From: Orthonyx spaldingii
Taxonomy: Eukaryota > Chordata > Aves > Passeriformes > Orthonychidae
Assembly: GCA_013397795.1 (NCBI GenBank)
Contig: VZTJ01004192.1
Span: 1,043,443-1,107,442 of the forward strand
Direction of reading: 5' to 3'
Length of the DNA stretch: 64,000 bases
Under the pieces are notes generated by a model. That model saw only the letters and a list, made by a program, of their open reading frames with translations, was not told the origin of the DNA and made no database searches. Shown in pieces: positions 12,491 through 25,900 of this stretch (the first letter of the stretch is position 1; every line of letters begins with the position of its first letter). The position numbers and the translations under genes were made by a program.

Positions 12491-15400
12491 TTTTGATATA
12501 TACAGCAGTGGCTTTGGTCCCATCCTACCATCATAAATATCTATTCTTCCTATAGATCAGTGCAAGTCACTGTGTTAATGACTGAACTGTCAGCTGTAGG
12601 AAGGGGTGAAAAACAGAACTGAGCAGCATGAGAGCCATTGAAAGGAAATCACACCACAGTGTGTGGAGTGTGGCATAGAAGTGCTGCTGGTGGGCCACAA
12701 TGCAGAATTTCTTTCTTCCTGCATTTCTGTCCTCAGACTATAATTAGGTGTGTGATTCCACATGTGTGCCTGAAAAAGTTTCTTACTGACAAGAACAGCA
12801 AAGTTTTAAAATTAAAAAAATATGAACTAAAGGGAATGAAAGTAGTCAATGTTTTATTATCCAAAGAGAACTTTGATGTAGAAAAGTTGCACACAACCCA
12901 AACCATCAATTAAATTCACCTCATCTGTGGCCTGCTTGATTTCAAAGGTCTTTGAGAAGACTTGTGCAAAGAAAGCTTTAAAAGTTCTTGCATTGTAGCT
13001 AATACTTAAAAAATCATGATTTTTTTTATGAGTACACATACCCCATGCCTCTTCCTAAGGTAGCAAACCAAACATCTGTTTTTTAGGCTCGATGATGCTT
13101 GGATCACGATCAAAGGGAAAGGTTGCCAATTAACCCCCATGATCACCCCACCATGTGTGTTTGATGCCAGATTTTTTCCATGTGATTTATTTCATCTAAG
13201 CTTGATATTAAATCCCTTACCAAATTCAGATTAGCCATGGGTTTCCCATTGCTCCACAACACATCAAAACTCCAGAGGACCCAAAAGATTGAATTAGCCA
13301 CTGTCTGAGTCTTCACTGAACTGCTCGTAGAGACATGTATCCGTGTAAGGAACAAAGGGAATAAATGATATCTCTTCTCTGAAACTTTCAGTAAAGTTAA
13401 ATGGGCATAAGGTAAGACTAAGCTAAATTTAAACAAGAAATACTAAGCAGAGTGAGCTATATACAATAGAGAGGACTTGTATCCCTTACATAAAAATTAT
13501 GAGAAAATAAACAGCAACAAAGATCTAGAATAACTTGGAATAATTTTAGTACATATTTCATCAAAATGGGATGCATTGTATTACTAAAGTAAATGTGTTT
13601 GCTATTTGTACTGAAATAACTTGAGAAATGGAGGGAGGAGCCACAAGGCATTGTAAAAACTACACTCTACTGTCACTGCTTATTGCAATCATTAGTTACC
13701 TTCTCAGGGCAAAGGGACAAACACTCTAACTCTGTCTTGGGGAGCTAAGCTACAGCCAGGAGAATGCAGCAGTGAGGAAATCTACAGGTGATGTGTGGGA
13801 GAAAAGGGACAACAGTGTGTTTAGAAAGGGGAAAAAAAAAAAGACGACTGTGAATTCAGCCTTTAGGGCTCGAAGTTAAAACACTTTGTATACAAGACTG
13901 GCTTGACCTCTTTGGCCATGTAGGAGAACTGTACCTCATCCCCAAGGATGAGAGCTATTTATTTTTAGGAGGCTACACATGTCCTCACACCTCAGCGAGC
14001 AGTCTAAATCAGAGATAAACGAGCTGGATTTGGTCCATGCCATTGGCATTACAACAGTGACAATAACCAGTAGGTTGGGCAGGGCTTTGCTGTCACTATC
14101 TGGGGCAACTCCCTGCATGTCCTCTATGAAGGCACAGGTAGTGTCAGATGCTGTGATATCTGTATAATTCCATCTAGTCTTTTTTTTGTGGGAAAAGGTG
14201 CAAAATCTTGGGCCTAGCTGTTGAAATTAAGGTTTTATCCCAAGAGCTATTCAGAAGTCAAGGAAGACTGGTACAAATCTTTGGATCTGTGTTGTGCATT
14301 TTTCGGTTTCTCCTTCAAACGCATCTGCCACTTTCCGGTGAGCCAATTCAAAGCTTTTCCATTTGGGAGATGGTGGGTCTTTTCAGAGATGGAGCACAGG
14401 CTCAAAATAAGAAGAAAAGAGTAAAGGAGGGAGCTGTGGTTTGCTGGAAGGACTAGTCAATATGTGGGAGTGAGGAAATCCTTTGGGACCTTGAGTAGGA
14501 GCTATGCAGGATGGGAAGAAATACCTGTAGCAGCAGTGTAGTCTTTATGGACTGTTCCTTACAAAGGCAATTGTGCAAAATAGTAAAACATGATACAGTG
14601 GCACTGGAAGGGCATTTTTTAAAAAGAAAAAAACATCCTTGTTTGAAAAGAAAGGAGAAGGTCAGAAGAGAAGAATATAAAATATAGAGTCAGATGTGGT
14701 CACTCACAGGAACGGTCTGATGGAGGAAGACTCTCCACTGTAATAATGTTAGGTAATAGTTACGCTGCTTAAGGAGGTGTCTGAGAGCAGAGTTTGGACC
14801 CATGTCTTGTTCTCAAGCCTTGTCTTTAAGATGTGCTGTGTGGCCAGATATGAGGGCTGCTGTGAAGAGGCGGGAGATGAGCTGCTGTGTATGGTGGATG
14901 GGACAAGGAAAGACAGTGTTATATGGCAACAAGACGAAATATTTTTGGCAGCTGGCTAGTACTGGACTTAAGCCTTCTGCAGGGGCCTTGGAATATGAAA
15001 CCTGATGTCTTTCTCCACTCAGGTATGTTTAAGTGTGTGTGTAAAGCTAAGTATGTAAATTAAGCCATTTCTTTTCATTGTGTAACGAATCTAAGAATGT
15101 TTATTATCTACAGGCTTTGAAGCCTTGGCATATACTGACATAGTTGCTGTTAAACTTAGGCTTATGTGCGTGGGTAGAAGGGTAAATGCTGAAACAGGAG
15201 AATATGGTTTTTCAGCAACTGATTGACTTTATGGCCAATATTATGCCAGTACCTAATTAAAAAAAAACATCCAAAGCACAGCTACACAACTTCAAAAACA
15301 CCCTTTGGATACCCTTCAGCATCCAAAACATGAGTCTGATGTAGAAACGTTCAGCAAAGATGCACAGGAATTTATGTACTCACATCTCCGGCACTTGGAG

Positions 15401-16517
15401 TTTCGTTTTTCCCAAAAGTGCCTATTCAATGCCAGCAAAACTGTTTTGGTTCCTTTCCTTGAAAAAGATATTTAAACAAAAAAGCTTTTTCTCTGTACCC
15501 CAAGATCATGTTCAGCTGTACAGATGGTTTTGGTTTTGTTGTAGCACACTCTTACCTACATCACTATCTTCCTCTCTAAAAACTTCCTTCTTTTCCCCTG
15601 TTTTATTTATATTAGCTCTTGGGTCACATGAATCTCAAAATTTTCTTTTAACAATAAGTGTCTGCAGACAGTTTATCTTAGGACAAACCAACTTCCATAG
15701 GCAGAACATAAAGTTTTCTTCCAGAGAAGTGTTGGAAATCTTGTGCTATTTAGCGGTGAAGTGGGCTTTGTTTCTTTTTAAATACTTTTTGGGCCAGAAC
15801 AATATTTCTTTACAGTGGAGTGCTAAAATGATCCAGATTAGAACCAGTATCATCTGCTGAGTCCCCTTCAATACATAGGACAGAAAATACTCTGCTATTC
15901 CTGTCAGTGAACCTGGCAAACCTTCTTTATTCAAAACATAATTTCCATGAAGATCAATAGTCCTGATTATATGAATTCAAAAGGAGAAAAGTCACAGTGT
16001 TTGCTGCATATCTGCTTCTTACTGGTTCTTGCCATTAAAAATCTTGCTGCACTCTTAGATGACCTCCTCCATCTTTGATTTTAACCATGAGTTCTCTTAA
16101 TACTTTGTCTTTGAAATAAGAAAAATAAGAATTTGGTTGCTCGAATACCATTTGCAGTCTTTCAACAAAAGAGCATGTGAAAAGCAACCCTCAAATGGTA
16201 GCTGAGGTACGAACTCCAGTTCCACCTCCTTCCCCCAAGTTTTCACATAGGCTGGGAAGAACAGGAATCCATGGGAAGACTTTCAGAAGCAGAGGTGATG
16301 AGAGTTTTAAGTTGCTTTTGGTTATTCCCTTTGCCATTTTCAACCCTGGATCTGAGCAGGCAGAAAGGGGAGGGAACCTGAGGAAAATGGGATGGGAGAG
16401 GCACAGCAACGAGGTTGAGCACTCAAAAAGTGTGGGAATTGGCCTTCATAGCCAGACTATTTTCCCATGGTGCATGTCTGGAGTTGATAGTAGAGTTGGT
16501 TACAGAAATACAGATAC
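12491..16517. other. Gene-free unique sequence
   Basis: No gene is supported. The 166-codon frame at 15360-15860 (+) is rich in F, L and S, has no domain I recognise and lies in T-rich DNA that favours such frames; I read it as chance. The other frames are shorter and overlap on both strands. Confidence 0.55.
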
Positions 16518-16695
16518 TTAGAGCTCAATTTTCAAAATCAGGTTTTTAATTCAGCAATTAAACACCTGCACACTGATTATTCAGAAAACCTGTCAGCACT
16601 TACCTCTTACAGTGGGTGTCAAGTGCCAATTTTAGGTCTGAGTGCAGATGTAGGTGCATGAACAGAGGGTCTCAAGATTGGAAACCGGGCTCTTA
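16518..16695. mobile_element. Old MITE-like DNA transposon, TTA target duplication
   Basis: The element spans 16521-16692 (172 bp). It opens with GAGCTCAATTTTCAAAATC and closes with GATTGGAAACCGGGCTC. The reverse complement of the end pairs with the start over about 17 positions with four mismatches and one gap, so these are imperfect terminal inverted repeats. TTA sits directly outside each end (16518-16520 and 16693-16695). A 3-bp TTA duplication is typical of PIF/Harbinger transposons. The interior has no coding capacity, as in a non-autonomous element. The TTTTCAAAA-type ends resemble ancient palindromic repeats seen in turtles and crocodilians. The superfamily assignment is inference. 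Confidence 0.5.
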
Positions 16696-19600
16696 ACAAC
16701 AACAGGTTCATCTGTCTGTGACTCCTCTGCACTGAGCACCAAAATCAGCTGAGTTTAAACAGGGAGAAGGCTGAGATTAAGGAGCACAATCCAGCTATAA
16801 TAGCTGCTGTTAGGAAACTGCCAGAAGATGACTTGCTGCCTGACAAGGAAAGTACTGTCCTGCTGAACAGGGCAGCAGGCTCCTAAGCTCCAAATCTACG
16901 TTTCTTTGCTTTGCTTCCTTTTAGTTTCTGAACTGTTTTTCAGTGCCTTCACCTGCAGGCTGAGCACACAATTCAATAGAGTACAGCACCTTCTGAACCC
17001 AGAGAGACTGGCTGCTGTTTGACATCCTTCTTCCATGGGGTAGAGGTGGTGTGCCAAGGGGCACCAATGTACCCTACTCGCCACAGGAGTGGACGAAAAC
17101 CTGAATGCTGGACTCTGTTGTAACAGAGAAAAAGGTGTAATGAAAGACAGGAGGTAAAATAAGACATTGAAGGCAGCAGGGCAAACACAGCTCCTGTCAT
17201 CAGGTTTCTCCCTGATCTGGGGACAGATGGCCTATCATTCCTAGGTTGTGCTTCAAGATCTCCTGGGAGCTGTGATCGAGTATTTTCTTTAAATCCAGGC
17301 TAACGCATTGATAGTGTGAGCCACATATATCACAGATTTGAGGTATGGATTTCTGCTTTAGTCAAAGTAAACCCAGAAAGAAAGGCAGCCTTGTCAGCTT
17401 TGTGCTGATATCTGCTGGAATATTTCTTGTGCGAAGGAAAAGAATCAGTTTCAGGTTGTGAAAGAGGGAGCTCCATTTCTGCACACACCCAGCCAGAAAC
17501 TGACTGAGAAAAAGCAAGGATATTCCCAGTGTGTAAGGCTTAGGGCAGGGACAAAATGTCATGAACATATTTGTGCAGGACTTTCTAGAGGAGGCAAAAG
17601 AAAACCCACCAAATGAAAGAGCTCAGGCTGGTGTAAAGAGCCTTGCAAAAGCCAGTAAATAGTGATACAGATTTACCTTAAAAGGTTAACTCTTTGAAAA
17701 TGAAAGCCCCTTCTCAACCAGAGCAGGACTCCTCATTGGGATGAACAAAAGGCTGAGGTCTGTGCCCAAAAAGGCAAATTTACTGTGGTCTTGAAGGGGG
17801 TAGAGGAAGTGCTCTTTCAGTGTGCTCTCAAAAGTAAAAGTGACAAGACCCCAATCTCTTGCTCCCTGTGGGTGGGAGAAGGACAGCAAGAGCTAAGTTC
17901 TTCCCACTGTCAAAGGAAGTGATGCTGCCTCCCAGATAAGTGTTGCAGGCTGAAGTGGCATTTTAGAAAGCTTCCTGAGTTAGCCCTGGCCTCAGCAGAG
18001 CTGGTTCAGCAGTGCTGTGTTAGGAAGACAGGAACGTCATGAAGGAAATGCTGCTTGGGTGTTATGGGCAGCTGCAGCTCCTGCAGCAGGGAGGCTGCCA
18101 CCTCTCCTAAGGATGGCAAAGCTGAAGGGTCCTGTAGGGTTAAGATTTAGAGCACTAACAGCTGTTACTCCTCAGTCTGCCATCAACATTTATCAAAGCA
18201 ATATCTAGCATGCAGAACCAGAGTGAGCAGACCTTTGTTTTTTCCTTTTCTCTTGCAGTGTGGGGTAAATTAAACAGGATGACCTCTTCTCCTTCGCTTA
18301 CTCTTTCCTACCCTCTTGTCCATTCCTTGCCTCTGTTTTGAGTCTTGGCACTACCTGCTTGGAAGAAGAGTGTATGAAATGGACAACAGCTGCCCAGAAC
18401 TGCTGGGGGCTAAAATCCTTTTCTCAGCAAATAAAAAGGAGAGCAACCACACCCAGCTGGATTGGTGGAAAGAGGTGTATGATTATTATCAGTATCTTAG
18501 CAATGTCAAAAATGATGTTGTCAATAATAGAGCCCCAATGTGCCTGATGCTCCTATGTATCTGTTGTGGGAACACTGCCGCTCTTCAGAGAAAGCAGGAA
18601 AGGGTCAGAGAGGAGATTAATTATCTTACTATGAATCACTACAGGATTAGAACACTTGTTTCTATTTACACTTGGGTTTCCTTTCTCCAAATTGCATAAC
18701 TTATTCTAGAAAAAGCACCACCTTCTTGTCTTGCTTATTGCTGAACCTTGAGTACATGCCCTCTCGTTTGGGGTTGTTGGTGCAACAAAGCTTTACTGAT
18801 TTAGTTGCTGGGAATTAAAAAAAAAAAAAAAAGAAGAACCCCCAGTTATCAGACTGCTTGTTAAAGCATAGCTAAATAACATCTGGCTATCTATAAATAC
18901 TGCAAGCCAGTCATTAACAGTGGGACTATTCACTGTTTACAGAGCTGCATTTGAAAAGAACCAAAATGCAAAGTATTTGCTGAAAATTGCACAGCATCTG
19001 CCTGCAATAGACTTTTGATAAACCCCGTCCTACATTCCAGTCATCTTCATATTCCAGTATTTGGATATTTTGTGTATGACTAGCTGTCTTATTTTTCAGA
19101 GTCATAGACATGTTGCTGCTACAGGCTCCATGAGGGTTTCTAAAGTGCACAGAAACTTCTTGCATTCAGAACAGCAACCTTGGACCTCTGCTTCTATTTA
19201 GGTATGTGCAGACAGTTCATCAGAACCAATTAGCCTTTTATCCAGGTAAAGCCCTGTGCTAGATCAGGCAAAATAAACACAAGTTGTGTGTTCCGTTAGA
19301 GATGTCTTAGAAACATCTTGGTGGTCATCACACTGCAAATCCCAACCTCATAGCTCTGTGTTGAGAAAGCCAGAGGAGGTGTGCAGAAGTAAGGATCTCC
19401 ATTCACTGAGGCTGAGCATCTTTATAATCCACAGGACTTCTGATGCACAGTTAATCCACTGACACTGCAGTCCCTCCAGAATCAGTCTGCCCAGCCAGAC
19501 CACTGCAAATAGGTGTATTAAGCCAGACTTCTTTACGCACGCTGAAAGTTATGAAGCCTGGTTTCCACTGCCCTTTTGCTGTGCAGATATGCTGATGCTT

Positions 19601-22600
19601 AATAAAGCTCATTAGACATTTCCCCAGGGGCTAAGTAGAGAGGAATTTTTCCCTACCTACAACCCAACTCTGTCACACACGTGTAGGAGCTAAGTGTGTG
19701 TGAGAGATCCATCTGTTGTGTGTAGCTAAAAGTTGCCAGAGAGGTTAAAAAGCGACCCTTGGGTGGACAGGCAGGGGTACACACAGTGAGATTCCATAAC
19801 GATTCCTTTCAGGGAAAAATCAGACTGGAAGGGGATGTTTACAGTCAATGATAGAAGTGCCTGGCACCGAGGCACTGGCTCTGTGTGGTGAATCCGCATT
19901 GGTTTTTCTCTCAGTGGGCCTGCTGCATTAATGATATTTCCCAGCAGGATGCTCCAGGGAGGTGGCACAGGAGGACCGGAGCAATCGCTTTTTGCAGTGA
20001 GAAAGGCCAGAGAGCTGGCCAGGCTCTCAGCTGCTTTTGCAAAGGTACATTCACTCATGTCAGGATGCGCAGGCTCCAGCACGTGTTGTAATTATGTTCA
20101 GAAAAAACTGTTTCCTTTTCATTGTGAATAGACACAGGGATGGATTCTTGCACCTTTTCCTGCCTGCTCCATGCTACTCCTACCTGTCTGATCTCCTCTG
20201 CTATGATATTGGTGGTAGGAGCCTTCCAGGGCAGGGAGCCTCTCTGAAGGAAATTAATTGTTTTGCAATGCATCGGAAAATGGATGGGTGTGAGCTCTCT
20301 TTATTTGTTTTTGTTTTATTTTTTTGGTTTTATACTGCCATCCTTGGCTTCTGGGTATCTTCCATATGATAACAACTAGCAATTCTAATTAGGAATTTTA
20401 TGGAGTCTGTTAGATGAATATCCTTCAGGACTGTGCCATAGGGCCGTAGTTTTCAGTATCACAATGGCAGTGCAAGGTAAAAAATCTCTCTTTTGAGGAA
20501 GTTGCTGGTGGTGCATTTTCTGATGTTGTGTACTGGACATGTAGGGGAACTGGGAAGAATATGATCATTAAGTGTTTCCTGGATGGCACTGTGGCAGCAT
20601 TCCCAGTCTATCCACATATGCATACAAATACATATAACCTGAACGTTTTCTTAAGCTTTTAAGAAAAAGACGCTTAGAAAAATCCCCTCAGGAAAAATAT
20701 AAATGAACAAAAATTCTAAAGGAAAAATAACATAGGTTATATTCATTCATAAAACCTGCACAACAGAACTCCTAAGTACAGAACACTCATGGTATGAAAG
20801 CTATAGAGATGATGCTCTTTGAGTTGTTGCTTTTGCTACTTTTCCTTAGTGCCTCTCTTCCATATCATACCTTGCTGGAAACATAATTGAAGATGATGAG
20901 AAACAACCTACTGACTTCAGTCATCTTTGGATCAGCAGGCTCCAAAGTGCCTACAGATTGGATGTCCCATTTTGGGTAAGCCTGGAGGGTTTTACTGCTA
21001 CCATGAAGACGTAGCAGGAAGATCCCATATATTTCTTTCTGTCTGGAACACATAGTGCAGTGGTGTAAAGTGAGTAAGTGCATCCTTCTGCTTTGTGTCA
21101 GCCCAAGAAAAAAATGGAACAACTCTGAGTGACCCTGGTCAGAGATAGGTCAACTTATTTTTTTAACCTGTGCTTACCCTTGGCTGTATGATGGATCATG
21201 AACCTGCTGAGAGCTGTGGTGGAAAATGTGGCCACAACCCAAGATCCCATAGGCTGTGCTCTCCTCTCTCATTGTGTTCAGGAAGGCAGATGTGGTGGGG
21301 GCTGAATGCTTTGAAACTCAACTTAGCAAGTGCCATAAAATATGCACTATTTAAATATTGTCAGAAAACCAATGAAAGCTGTCAGAAATTGATGCAACTT
21401 TTGATGTTCAAAACAGAGGTTATTGCAGTTTTATGCAATATGGAAGGAAGAGATATTTTAAATTAAACAGGAAATTGGCATATAGTGATAACAAACAGTA
21501 AGTGAAGGTGTTTATGATGAGATACCTTCAGCCTGTGTGACTGTGTACATGCAACACGTGAGCAAAATTTCTTGTTGAAACCTTTGTGTCAGGTACCTAG
21601 CCCAGACAGCAAGAGACAAGAAATCACCAAATGAGGAAAGAGGCAACTTTCTTCCTCTAATTAGAAGGAAGGACAAACAATCTGGACTCGAGATCTACTC
21701 TACCACTATCTTTAAGTAAGGGAAGAATATAAGCACAAGAGGTATATTTAGGGCTGGAAGAGACCCTCACACCCCATCCATAGTCTGATCTTAAACCTAA
21801 GACAGGCTGTGAAGACCTTGGTGTTGAGTATATCTTATGGTTTTTAGAAACCATTGAAGGATTTAAGTAGCACAGGTCCCACCTGAAGAGAATGATAGCC
21901 TGAGGCTGAGATGTAAAAGTGCACAGAGAGCCAAAGTCACAGCCCCAGGGCCGTCACCTCCACCAGCAAAAGCGCAGTGTTAAAATCAAAGCAGTGGTGC
22001 AACGTGCTCCTCTCCATGGGCTGACACTCAATGCCAAATAGAGTGAGCTCCCCAAAGCACCTGCCTGGTAAATCCTCTGAAACCACAGCTGTGTTATTCC
22101 TGTCACAGAGATTGGTGGGATATTCTCAGCCCCAGCTCATTTAAATCTTTGGCTGAGCTATTAACACAGAGCAGGAGAGGAATTAAGTAAGGTGTGCAAG
22201 GGACAGAAATGCACACTGGGTCTCCTGCTGGCTCCTAAGGTGAAATTCCAGTGTTGACCAGTTTACTGTGGTCAGTTGGTGTGTAAAAAGCTGCACATGC
22301 TTGCAGGGCAAGACAGAAACTTCCCTCTTCTTTTTTGAGAGTTCTCTCACCTCTACAAAGCTTGGTACTGCTGTGTCACCCTGCAAAGGCACTTAGCCAC
22401 TCTGGCTAAAGGGCATCTGCAAGCCCTTCCAGCTACATTATTATCTATATATAACTAATTTGGGATAAAACTGACTCAAAGCTGGACATCTTCCTGAGCT
22501 TAATAAATTTCTTTAAAGCAGGGAAGCCCAAAAATATAACCAGTATAGTAATATATTGCAGGAAATACTCTTCAGTTTTAATTTAAAATATTTTACTGCT

Positions 22601-22620
22601 GGCATAAGCTTTACAATGAC
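16696..22620. other. Gene-free unique sequence
   Basis: No gene is recognisable. The 127-codon frame at 18316-18699 (+) has no known motif. A 16-base A run lies at 18817-18832. A T-rich tract lies near 20300-20335. Nothing else in this stretch stands out. Confidence 0.55.
18817..18832. repeat. Poly-A homopolymer (16 bases)
   Basis: An uninterrupted A run follows GGAATT and is followed by GAAGAACC. I see no retrocopy upstream and no flanking duplication, so it is listed as simple sequence only. Confidence 0.9.
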
Positions 22621-22639
22621 TTCCAAGTGCATTTTATCT

Positions 22640-22915
22640 GGTCTTTCCATGATATAAACTTTTAATTAGTTATAATCGATGTAAGCTGGGAGAAGTGTGC
22701 ACCACCATGTAAAATGAGAGCTGCATCCCTGACCTGTGCCAGCCTCAGGGAGCAGATGACAGTGGATGGTAAATGCAGGTCTTGTAATATGAAATAGCAA
22801 GTTAAGTGATTAGTAATTATTGTCACTAATAAAATGCACCCTGAAATTGGTGTTTTATTGTATTAATAAATTTTTGAGTAATTTTTCTCTGTAAATATTA
22901 TAGCCTTACCATTTT
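22640..22915. promoter_or_regulatory. Candidate conserved noncoding element (weak)
   Basis: This AT-rich stretch is dense in homeodomain-type cores: TTAATTAG and TAATCGAT near 22661-22680, GATTAGTAATTATTG near 22808-22823, and repeated TAATAAA. It has no coding frame and no repeat signature. Such composition is common in deeply conserved enhancers, but AT-rich DNA produces these cores by chance, so the call depends on cross-species alignment. Confidence 0.2.
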
Positions 22916-25900
22916 GAGAGGTTTTTCCAGACATAAACAAGGAGGTTGAACATGACAGTGGTTCCACCCTAGAAGGAGTAGAGTTCTGTTCCTCACAATA
23001 AGTTCCCCTATTAAAGCCCATCTCCAGTGCTTCATTCCTCATATAAACACTTGCTGCAATGCCAAGTTAATACTAAATTTATGGAACTGCACCTCATTAA
23101 TGGTGTGTGAGCCCAAACTGCCAGACAAAATACTTCATTTAATTTCAGGAGCCCTTGGACCTGGCCAAAACAGCAGCAGCCATCTAGTCTAATACGAGCC
23201 ATCGAATAGTACTCTATCCCATGGGCATTTAGGCACCCCACATGAATGATGCATAGTTCAAGGCACCTCTAAGAGCAGTTGCTGCACAGCCAAAGGTATG
23301 GTGTGCATCCACAGGGGCACAGTTTGGGCTTGGAAATAGATGGCTTTCTTTGGGTGGCAACTCCACCAGACTGTATTACCCACAGTGTTACTGTGAGTGG
23401 CCCTTTCAAGTCCCTCCTCCCTTGTTTGCTCACATGTTCTTTATCTGCAACAGGATTCAGAGGTTATCTATCCATAGCAGTTTTCATACAATGTACAAAC
23501 TCATTTTGGACTGAGAGAAAATGCTCAAAGCAGCATGAGAAGGTATTTATATTTTTTTCCTACAGATCCATGCCTCATCAAAACTCCCTGATCCTCCTTC
23601 AGAAAACCAGGGTCTTGGTAAGATATACTCTAGCTTAAACAACAAGCCTCTGGAGTGTGTGAATATGTATTTAAAACAGAATTTTTGAGGAAAATGAGCC
23701 ATTATTCCATTTGTAATTCCTGTTGCCTCTGCAAAGAAAAAATCTGGGACCTGTGTTGTGCACTGCACAAACAAGGGATGGAGGGCAAAGACTGAAATCG
23801 TGTGTGAAGGCACCTGTCCAATATTATGGAGCAAGGCACAGCAGAGGCACAGGGAAAATTCCACAGTGGGAGTGGAAGGGAGGAAAAGAGACTTGAAGGA
23901 AACTCAATGAAAAAATATACCCTCTCCCGTTTTCTTTTTCTTTTTTTTTTGAAACCTAAATCTACCTGGCATAGTGTTAAGCACTTTTCCAAATGAGTGT
24001 TGTTATAAATAGTGCTCTGCAATGCAGCCTTCACATGACTGTGTCAGCCTGCCGACAGCAAAGTGTGTCTCCATTTATAACCTCACTTTCTTACCTTGGT
24101 TCATCACCTTAATTTGCTACTGTTACCTGGGAGCTGACAGCTTCCAATTACAGTCACATTTGCAATTCCGACAGGAAGCATCAGGGCCTGGGTTTTAAAG
24201 GTTTGGTCTATTCTTTCCTGAACAAGTGTTCTCCCTGCAGTCCACTCAACAGCTTGTTTCTGAGATTGTGATCTTTTTCACAGAAGTGTTTTGAACTGTA
24301 GTGAAGTGCAACGGTGTGTTTCCAATGTAGTTCTCACTAGAAATGTTACACACAGTCACTGCAGATTCCAGGTGCTACTGTGAATGTTTTCTGCATTTAT
24401 ACAAATAAAATGGCCTTTAAATTTGGATCAAAGTTGTGCTTAGAGATTTTTGCAGGTATAAGCTGCTGAATTGCTCATTTAAAGTGGCTCAGTGAGTAAC
24501 GCACTGATATGAAAACAGATTTGGAAAGAAGTCATGGAGAAATCAAGGCTGGTGGTGAGTGAGATAAATTGGAGAATGTATGGGACCTGCTTCTGCTCAG
24601 GAGGCAAGTACAAAGCTTGACCTGCCCTTCTTCCCCTCATCATTTCCTTTGATGTCCAGATATTGCAGGACTTAGGAGCAGAAAGCCAAATCTGCCAGTT
24701 CCCTGTTCCCAAATTCAGTCTTTCTGCCCCTTCAACCAACTTCCGAATAGGAATGAGTAAGGGAAAAGGAATGCCATTGACAGAGAGTGATTCCCCAAAG
24801 GGGCTGAGCATTGCAGACTCAAGAGAAGCTGGTGAAGCATCTTGGAAGTGCTCTGGAGGAAAAGATGCCTCTGGGGAGAGCATTTGTGGGACGTTGAAGG
24901 TGGTTTGTATGGCTGAAGATGGATCTCAGACCTGATCCTCAGCTTTGCTGTTGTCCGACCACTGTGTCAGCCTTTGTGGCCCCAGGACATGAACCAAGTA
25001 GGGTAGCTCCAAAGTAGGAGCTGTTGCAACTGAATGATTGTTTTTTTCTGTTTCAAAGAGCTAAGTAGAAGACGAAGCTAAAGGAGACACTAAGGGACAC
25101 CAAGATGCTGGCAAAGAACAGGTCAAACAAGCTGTCTGAAATTTGTAGCCAGTACAACAGAAATCTTGCTGGTAGTGGGGATGAGAGAAACAGACCCAAT
25201 TTTCTTTTCAAATATGTGGCAGCTTCTGGTGATGTCTGCTGACAACAGATGCCACAGTTAGAAGGACACAGCCCAGGAAGGGAAGCGGGTGCATCTGCCA
25301 CCTCCTGGTTTCTGTCTTTTGCTCCAGCTGCAGCCATCCCTCCTCTTTATATTTAGTGTCCTCTGACAGAGCTTTGCTTCTGTACTGTGTGCAGGCAGGA
25401 GACAAAAGTAACTCTGAAATAAATGCCTACTCCTCAGAGCATGGCTACTTGCTGGTCTTATCCTGAAGTGTGTGGAGAATCCTTGAAGTTTTAGCAGCAG
25501 GTTTGAAAAGTGACATCACCTTACATCCTTGTGTCAGAGGCCTTGACCTATTAATTAGTAGTTCTTTACATGATTAAATAGAATCTCTTTGGGTACTTAA
25601 ACAGGGACAAGGCACAGGAAACTGTATAGCTTTCTATCCTGATGGGATCTGAATGTAAATAGGATCTGCTTTTTAATCACAGGATCATCTTTAAAACACA
25701 GTATAAAGGGCAATTCTGTCCTCTTTCCAAAGGAATTAATATTGTGATGTAAGAAATTGAGAAGGAAGCAGGAAGGGACTGGTGGGACTGTGTGGGCCAG
25801 AAGTCATATGGTCCAAACATCTCCCTAGTGTAGTTAATAGAGTTTGATTAAATTAGTTTAGGTTTTTTTTCACTAGTTACGGTAGAGAATTGCTCCCTGC

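Noticed and set aside
15360..15860. 166-codon plus-strand frame
   Set aside because: The sequence is F/L/S-rich and comes from T-rich DNA. It has no recognised family, and the length is compatible with chance.
18316..18699. 127-codon frame considered as a possible exon or gene
   Set aside because: No family resemblance and no supporting splice-site or promoter pattern.
21745..21800. GGGCTGGAAGAGACCCTC, considered as an antisense CR1 end
   Set aside because: Similarity is limited to about a dozen bases, with no continuation.
25765..25830. GGAAGGGACTGG followed by GGTCCAAAC, considered as an antisense CR1 3' end
   Set aside because: The intervening bases do not follow the CR1 3' consensus and no tail repeat is present.
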